DNA of 64,000 nucleotides from JANQMX01 sp965247175 (GTDB lineage Bacteria; Pseudomonadota; Alphaproteobacteria; Kiloniellales; DSM-21159). Position numbers and translations under genes: made by a program. Of the stretch, positions 59,495 to 64,000 are shown piece by piece; within the stretch, counting starts at the first letter, position 1, and every line of letters begins with the position of its first letter. A model generated the notes under the pieces. The model searched no databases and was not told the origin of the DNA. It worked only from the letters and a program-made list of their open reading frames with translations. The stretch covers positions 4,030,001 through 4,094,000 of the forward strand of contig OZ252006.1 of assembly GCA_965247175.1 (NCBI GenBank), written 5' to 3'.

Positions 59495-60661
59495 CTATTC
59501 TTCCGCGGCCCAGTCCCAGAGGCGTGCCATGAAGCGCTCGCAGAGCTCGACCTGGGAGAGCGCGATGAACTCATTGGGCTGGTGCGCCTGGTCGATCGAA
59601 CCAGGCCCGCAGATGACGGCGGACATGCCCGCTTCCTGAAACAGGCCGCCTTCGGTGGCGTAGGAGACCACGCCAACCGCATTGGCACCGGTCAACTGGC
59701 GCACCAGCGCTTCAGCCGGGCCGTCATCCTCCGGCGACAAGGGGGGAACCTTGGCGCGGTCGATCAGCTCGATGTCGGCTTCCGGGGCGAACTCGCGCAG
59801 GGCCGGCAGCGCCTCTTCGTCAATGAAGCGGCGCACGGCGGCGACGATGGCCTGGTCATCCTCCCAGGGCACGGCGCGAAACTCCCAGATGAAGTTGCAG
59901 GACTCCGGGATGATGTTGAGGGCCGTGCCGCCCTCGATCAGGCCCACCTGAAAGCTGGTATAGGGCGGCTCGAAACCGCTCTCCGGCCGTGCCTCTGCCC
60001 GCTTCTCCTGCGCTAGGCGATCGATGAAGGCGATGATCTTGCCGGCGGCGATGATGGCGCTGGCGCCGCGGTGCGGCTGGCTCGAGTGGGCCGCCTTGCC
60101 TGTGATCCGCACCTCGAAGCCATGCACGCCCTTATGGGCATTCACGATCTGCATGTCGGATGGCTCGCCGATGACGGCGACCTGCGGCATGGGCAGGTTC
60201 TCGCCGATATCCTGCAAGAGCCGACTAACGCCGATGCAGCCGACTTCCTCGTCATAGGACAGGGCGAAGTGGATAGGGCGCTTCACCGACTTGGCGACCA
60301 GGTCCGGCAGCGCGGCCATGGCGATCGCCAAGAAGGACTTCATGTCGGCGGTGCCGCGGCCGTAGAGCAGGCCGTCCTTCTCGATCACCTCGAAGGGATT
60401 GCTATGCCAATCCTGCCCGTCGACGGGCACCACGTCGGTATGTCCGGACAGCACGACGCCGCCGGCCACGTCCGGCCCGATGGTGGCGAAGAGGTTGGCC
60501 TTGCGCTTGTCGTCGTCATAGGTCCGCCGCGTGGTGGCGCCATAGCCGGTGAAGTAGTCCTCGGCGAAGTCGATCAGCGCCAGGTTCGAGTCCCGCGAGG
60601 TGGTGTCGAAGCCGACCAGGCGGGCAATCATCTCTTGGCTGGAGTAGCGGGCGTTGGGCAT
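59495..60661 (-). CDS. argE: acetylornithine deacetylase
   Basis: 388 residues, M20 metallopeptidase fold: VLSGHTDVVPVDG (first metal His and Asp), GRGTADMKSFLA, the catalytic Glu in YDEEVGCIGV, VIGEPSDMQIV and ITGKAAHSSQPHRG in the dimerisation domain. It releases ornithine from acetylornithine. The 388-residue length and DUF-free architecture fit the proteobacterial ArgE. It is convergent with hslO (23-bp gap) and downstream of trkH. Confidence 0.95.
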   Translation of the reverse strand: MPNARYSSQEMIARLVGFDTTSRDSNLALIDFAEDYFTGYGATTRRTYDDDKRKANLFATIGPDVAGGVVLSGHTDVVPVDGQDWHSNPFEVIEKDGLLYGRGTADMKSFLAIAMAALPDLVAKSVKRPIHFALSYDEEVGCIGVSRLLQDIGENLPMPQVAVIGEPSDMQIVNAHKGVHGFEVRITGKAAHSSQPHRGASAIIAAGKIIAFIDRLAQEKRAEARPESGFEPPYTSFQVGLIEGGTALNIIPESCNFIWEFRAVPWEDDQAIVAAVRRFIDEEALPALREFAPEADIELIDRAKVPPLSPEDDGPAEALVRQLTGANAVGVVSYATEGGLFQEAGMSAVICGPGSIDQAHQPNEFIALSQVELCERFMARLWDWAAEE

Positions 60662-60691
60662 GGGAGTCAGTCTCCTTCTTTGGGCGCGGCG

Positions 60692-62134
60692 CTAGCCCCG
60701 CCAGAAATGCGGCGTGAACAGCACAAGAATGGTGAAGAGCTCCAGTCTTCCCAGCAGCATGCCGGCGCACAAGAGCCATTTGGCGGAACTCGGCAGGGAC
60801 GCGAAGTTGCCTTCCGGCCCGATGATCTCACCGAGACCCGGCCCGACGTTGGCGATGGCCGTCGCGGCGCCTGAGAGCGCGGTGATGTAGTCCAGGCCCA
60901 GGAATCCGAGCGCGATCGCGAGAAAGGCGAAGCTGACGGCGAAAAAGAAGAAAAAGCTCATGACTGAGAGGCCGACGGACTCCGGAATGGGCTTGCCGTC
61001 GTAGTAGGCGAGGAAGACGCCGTTCGGCTGGGTCAGGCGCCGGAGCTGGGTGCGCGCCGTCTCGTAGAGGATCTGAAAGCGGAAGATCTTGATGCCGCAG
61101 GTCGTCGACCCGGCGCAGCCGCCGACGAACATCAAGAGGAAGAAGGTGATGACGGCGAAGCCACCCCACTGGTCGAAGCCGGCCGTGGCATAGCCAGTTC
61201 CGGTCATGACAGAGATCACGTTGAAGCTGCTGTAGCGCAGCGCGTCAATCCAGGTCATCTGGTCGGTGCGCTGGAGGTAGAGCGCCATGAGCAGAATGGC
61301 CAGCGCCAGCACCAAGAGCATGATGCGCACCTGGCTGTCGCGGGCGAAGGCCAGGAGATTGCCGCGCACGGCCTGCAGATAAAGCACGAAGGGAACGCTG
61401 CCCATCACCATGATGACGCAGATCGCCGCATCGATGCTCGCCGAGTCGAAATAGCCGATGGAGTCGTCCCGGGTCGAATAGCCGCCGGTGGCGATCGAGG
61501 TCATGGCGTGGGCAAAGGCATCGAAGCCGTTCATGCCCAGGAGATAGAGCGTCAGGGCAGCCAGGAGCGTTAGCGCGCCATAGATCGAGGCGATGCCGGC
61601 GGCGATGGTGGCCGCGCGCGGCAGCACCTTGTCGGTCTCGAAGGCCTCGACCCGGAAGAGCTGCATGCCGCCGACCCGGAGGATAGGCAGCACGGCGATG
61701 GCCATCACGATGATACCGATGCCGCCGAGCCACTGCAGGATGGCGCGCCACAGCAGAATGCCGGGCGGGGCGCTCTCCAGGCCGACGATCACGGTGGAGC
61801 CGGTGGTCGTCACGCCTGACATGGATTCGAAGAAGGAGTCCGTGACGCTGAGCTGCAGCTCGCTGAACATGAAGGGAAGCGCGCCGAAGACGGCGATGAC
61901 CAGCCAGGACAGCGCGGTCATCACGAAGGCCTGGCGCACGTCCAGGCGGTTCCAGCTGCGGCGGGTCGACAGGGTCAGCGAGACGCCGACGAAGAGCGTC
62001 ACGGCAAAGGCGGTGACGAAGACCTGCCAGTCCGAATGGCCAAGCACAGCATCGACGGCGGCCGGCACCAGCATCGCGCACGCCAGGATAGACAGCAGTA
62101 TGCCGACGATAAAAAGGGCCGGTCGCAGATCCAT
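60692..62134 (-). CDS. trkH: TrkH-family potassium uptake protein
   Basis: 480 residues with about ten membrane helices in four M1-P-M2 repeats. The selectivity-filter glycines of the P-loops are seen as GVTTTGSTV (Gly112), SIATGGYST, VMTGTGYAT and NVGPGLGEI. It carries K+ across the inner membrane, normally gated by TrkA, whose gene is not in this window. The fold and filters are typical of TrkH/KtrB. It is transcribed upstream of argE with a 30-bp gap. Confidence 0.95.
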   Translation of the reverse strand: MDLRPALFIVGILLSILACAMLVPAAVDAVLGHSDWQVFVTAFAVTLFVGVSLTLSTRRSWNRLDVRQAFVMTALSWLVIAVFGALPFMFSELQLSVTDSFFESMSGVTTTGSTVIVGLESAPPGILLWRAILQWLGGIGIIVMAIAVLPILRVGGMQLFRVEAFETDKVLPRAATIAAGIASIYGALTLLAALTLYLLGMNGFDAFAHAMTSIATGGYSTRDDSIGYFDSASIDAAICVIMVMGSVPFVLYLQAVRGNLLAFARDSQVRIMLLVLALAILLMALYLQRTDQMTWIDALRYSSFNVISVMTGTGYATAGFDQWGGFAVITFFLLMFVGGCAGSTTCGIKIFRFQILYETARTQLRRLTQPNGVFLAYYDGKPIPESVGLSVMSFFFFFAVSFAFLAIALGFLGLDYITALSGAATAIANVGPGLGEIIGPEGNFASLPSSAKWLLCAGMLLGRLELFTILVLFTPHFWRG

Positions 62135-62294
62135 TTCGTCAGGCGGTCACGCAACTTGTCAGGAGGAGCGCCGTGCGGCAGTCGCGCGGTGCAACGGGAC
62201 TGTCGCCTACCCTAACAAAAGCGCTTGGCCGGTCCAGACATGACGGACCGCCGGAACGATAAATTCGTCAACAGCGCCAGTGGCCTCCGGCTGC

Positions 62295-62936
62295 TCAGCC
62301 GCCGCTCATGGAGCTGCGCGGATTGCCGATCAGCGAGAGAAATTCCCGGCGCGTGCTGGTGTCGTCGCGGAATTGGCCCAGCATCCGGCTGGTCACCATG
62401 GTCACGTTGGACTTGTGGACTCCGCGAGTGGTCATGCACTGGTGCGCGGCTTCGACCACGACCGCCACGCCCTTGGGCTTCAAGACTTCTTGGATGCTGT
62501 TGGCGATCTGTGCCGTCAGCTTTTCCTGGATTTGCAGCCGCTTGGCGTAGATGTCGACGACCCGGGCCAGTTTGGAGATGCCAACGACCCGGCGGTCGGG
62601 AATGTAGCCGATATGCACCTTGCCGATGATCGGCACGACATGGTGCTCACAATGGGACTCCAGGCGCACGTCGCGCAGGGTCACCATCTCGTCGTAGCCT
62701 TCGGTCTCGGCGAAGGTCCGCTCAAGCAGCTCTACAGGGTCGGCTGCGTAGCCGGCGAAGAACTCCTCATAGGCGCGCACGACACGGCTCGGCGTATCGC
62801 GCAGGCCCTCACGCAAGGGATCGTCGCCGGCCCAGCGAATAAGTGTTTCGACGGCGCGTTCCGCTTCCTCGCGCGACGGCCGCTCGGTCAGAGCTTTTCC
62901 ATCCTCGAGATTTGCCAGTTCGATCCGGTTACTCAT
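62295..62936 (-). CDS. folE: GTP cyclohydrolase I
   Basis: 213 residues from the ATG at 62936; the reading up to 63014 adds an unconserved stretch. Zinc ligands are Cys96 and His99 (SHCEHHVVP) and Cys167 (HQCMTTRGV), with [31 protein letters not shown] and [10 protein letters not shown]. It converts GTP to dihydroneopterin triphosphate, the first step of folate and biopterin synthesis. It is the zinc-dependent FolE1 type. Confidence 0.97.
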   Translation of the reverse strand: MSNRIELANLEDGKALTERPSREEAERAVETLIRWAGDDPLREGLRDTPSRVVRAYEEFFAGYAADPVELLERTFAETEGYDEMVTLRDVRLESHCEHHVVPIIGKVHIGYIPDRRVVGISKLARVVDIYAKRLQIQEKLTAQIANSIQEVLKPKGVAVVVEAAHQCMTTRGVHKSNVTMVTSRMLGQFRDDTSTRREFLSLIGNPRSSMSGG

Positions 62937-63057
62937 GGACTGTATGTCACCTTCATTGCTCCAGGAAACAGGAGGCCAGCTGCCAAGTCTAGCGCGGCCG
63001 GCGCCCGCTTCCACCTGTATTTCGATAGATCAGAGTCAAGCGCGCGTGAGGCGCGTT

Positions 63058-63468
63058 TCAGTTCAGTCTGCCTTGCAGCCCCGGACTATCCAGGGAAAAG
63101 GCAGGTATGGCGACTTCCAAGGCGCCGCCAGCCAGCGGTCCGTCCAGCCTTACCATGTTGTAGCGGCCCTCCATGAAGCCGCTGTTGGTACCCAGCGGCG
63201 TTCCGCTGGTGTACTCGAATGCTTCTCCAGGCGACAGAACCGGCTGCTCACCGACCACGCCTGGGCCGCTGACTTCCTGCGTGCGCCCCATGGAATCGGT
63301 GATGCGCCAGTAGCGGCTGACCAGCTGTAGGGTCTCGGAGCCGTTGTTTTCGATCCGCACGTGATACGCCCAAACGAAGCGGTTCTTCTGCGGTTCCGAC
63401 TGCTCTTCCAGAAAAACTGGTTCCACCAGGATACGGATACTGTCCGTGGTTTGCTCGAATTGCACCAT
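63058..63468 (-). CDS. apaG: ApaG-domain protein
   Basis: 136 residues of the ApaG/DUF525 fibronectin-like fold: RILVEPVFLEEQSE near the start, FVWAYHVRIENNGSETLQLVSRYWRITDS split across 31-56, VVGEQPVLSPGEAFEYTSGTP, and MEGRYNMVR. ApaG is widely annotated as a Co2+/Mg2+ efflux-related protein from an E. coli phenotype. The biochemical role is unsettled. It lies between folE and the OmpA-like gene. Confidence 0.95.
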   Translation of the reverse strand: MVQFEQTTDSIRILVEPVFLEEQSEPQKNRFVWAYHVRIENNGSETLQLVSRYWRITDSMGRTQEVSGPGVVGEQPVLSPGEAFEYTSGTPLGTNSGFMEGRYNMVRLDGPLAGGALEVAIPAFSLDSPGLQGRLN

Positions 63469-63544
63469 TGTCGCCCAAACGCCTCAAATCTCCACTGGAA
63501 GGTAGGTCTTCTTCGGGCGATTGAAAGGGACTTCTCCGCCGCAC

Positions 63545-63582
63545 ATAAGAAACCGGCGCCGCCCTGAGGGCGACGCCGGCTC
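63545..63582 (-). terminator. intrinsic terminator after the OmpA-like gene
   Basis: CCGGCGCCGCCC (63553-63564) and GGGCGACGCCGG (63568-63579) pair over 12 bp with one mismatch and a 3-base loop. On the minus strand TTTCTT follows. It lies 24 bp past the stop of the gene at the right edge. Confidence 0.8.
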
Positions 63583-63605
63583 TTTAGTGTCGGTAAGACG
63601 CTGAC

Positions 63606-64000
63606 TTACTGCAGAACGATCGTCACGCGACGGTTGGCCTGCAGGCGGACACCGTCAGCCGTGGGAACGGCCTGGTCTGCCTCGCCGCGTCCCGCGATCG
63701 AGATGTTCTGACCCGGAACGCCGCGCGTCTCCAGTCCAGCGGCAACCGCTTCGGCGCGGCGCAGCGAAAGACCGAGGTTGTAGTCGGCAGAACCGGAGCT
63801 GTCGGTGTAACCGGTCACGGCAAAGTCCGTGATGCCTTCGGCCAGGGCGACGGCGACGGCTTCATCGAGGACCAGCTGGCCCTGATCGCCGACTGCAGCG
63901 CTATCCCAGTCGAAGTAGATGATGAAGTTGGCCGGCGCAGCCATCGGCACGCCCGGCGCCATCAGCTCTTCCAGTCGAGCCAACGCCGCGTAGAACTCGT
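63606..64000 (-). CDS. OmpA-family peptidoglycan-binding protein, N-terminus outside window
   Basis: The frame stays open to the right edge (EFYAALARLEEL precedes the first plausible TTG at 63983), so the gene is cut. The visible 131 residues are an OmpA C-terminal domain: FIIYFDWDSAAV near the start, DFAVTGYTDSSGSADYNLGL (the Asp contacting diaminopimelate), SLRRAEAVAAGL and RLQANRRVTIVLQ. This domain anchors the outer membrane to peptidoglycan. The missing part is needed to tell a Pal-like lipoprotein from a full OmpA. Confidence 0.88.
   Translation of the reverse strand, partial: EFYAALARLEELMAPGVPMAAPANFIIYFDWDSAAVGDQGQLVLDEAVAVALAEGITDFAVTGYTDSSGSADYNLGLSLRRAEAVAAGLETRGVPGQNISIAGRGEADQAVPTADGVRLQANRRVTIVLQ

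Noticed and set aside
1..64000. tRNA, rRNA, CRISPR arrays, insertion sequences, prophage, toxin-antitoxin or defence genes.
   Set aside because: Intergenic gaps were read for cloverleaf arms, regular spaced repeats, terminal inverted repeats and transposase or toxin motifs; none were seen.

Overview
The window is a gene-dense, high-G+C stretch of bacterial chromosome (about 65% by eye) with 70 protein-coding genes, two of them cut by the window edges. I see no rRNA, tRNA, CRISPR array, IS element, prophage or defence island. Several features point to an alphaproteobacterium, probably of the Rhodospirillales/Kiloniellales/Rhodovibrionales type. These are a SAM-II riboswitch, a CpdR response regulator, a DUF4175/TIGR02302 protein, the cluster rplU-rpmA-obgE-proBA-nadD-rsfS-rlmH-gpmI-envC-ctpA-rppH, and a phaR/phaC/phaA/phaB polyhydroxyalkanoate set. 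The placement is inferred from gene content and synteny only.

Layout. 1-7.3 kb: the end of a TPR/2OG-Fe(II) oxygenase gene, a glycine-zipper lipoprotein, a membrane-anchored class III nucleotidyl cyclase, a Tat-exported PhoX phosphatase with a candidate Pho box, a 460-bp block of intergenic repeats, spermidine synthase and a small DOPA-dioxygenase-like protein. 7.4-21 kb (minus strand): a long housekeeping cluster read from rplU-rpmA (consensus-like promoter, strong terminator) through obgE, proB, proA, nadD, rsfS, rlmH, gpmI, envC, ctpA, a divergent polysaccharide deacetylase and rppH. One 2OG-Fe(II) oxygenase gene sits in it in opposite orientation. 21-25 kb: a SAM-II riboswitch plus intrinsic terminator ahead of rhodanese-metZ, then a COG0523 metallochaperone with a His-rich linker, and sufE. 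25-30 kb: the PHA locus, with phaR divergent from a small coiled-coil gene that overlaps a PhaC-like gene out of frame, followed by phaA and phaB. Both control regions carry a nearly identical 17-bp TGC-rich motif. 30-33 kb: glyoxalase I, HAD phosphatase, DUF985 cupin, GST and glyoxalase II.

33-39 kb: a methyltransferase gene overlapping metW tail to tail, metX, then chorismate mutase-hisC-tyrA and a ChaC-like gene. 39-45 kb (minus): a small zinc-ribbon membrane protein, B12-dependent ribonucleotide reductase, plsC, a DUF218 protein and ftsX-ftsE. 45-52.5 kb: DUF3426-cpdR, a large Gln-rich DUF4175 membrane protein, lysA-lptM-argH and a TlpA-like thioredoxin. 52.5-54.5 kb: a lower-G+C SDR/MarR divergent pair with a palindromic candidate operator, then recX. 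54.7-64 kb: two ABC-2 permeases without an ATPase, argD-argF-hslO, argE, trkH, folE, apaG and an OmpA-like protein cut by the right edge.

Taken together the window covers parts of proline, methionine, arginine, lysine and Phe/Tyr synthesis, carbon storage as PHA, methylglyoxal detoxification and envelope maintenance. The least ordinary signals are the nested PHA gene pair, the shared PHA-locus motif, and the SAM-II control of a sulfur-carrier (rhodanese) gene. No complete novel system is evident.
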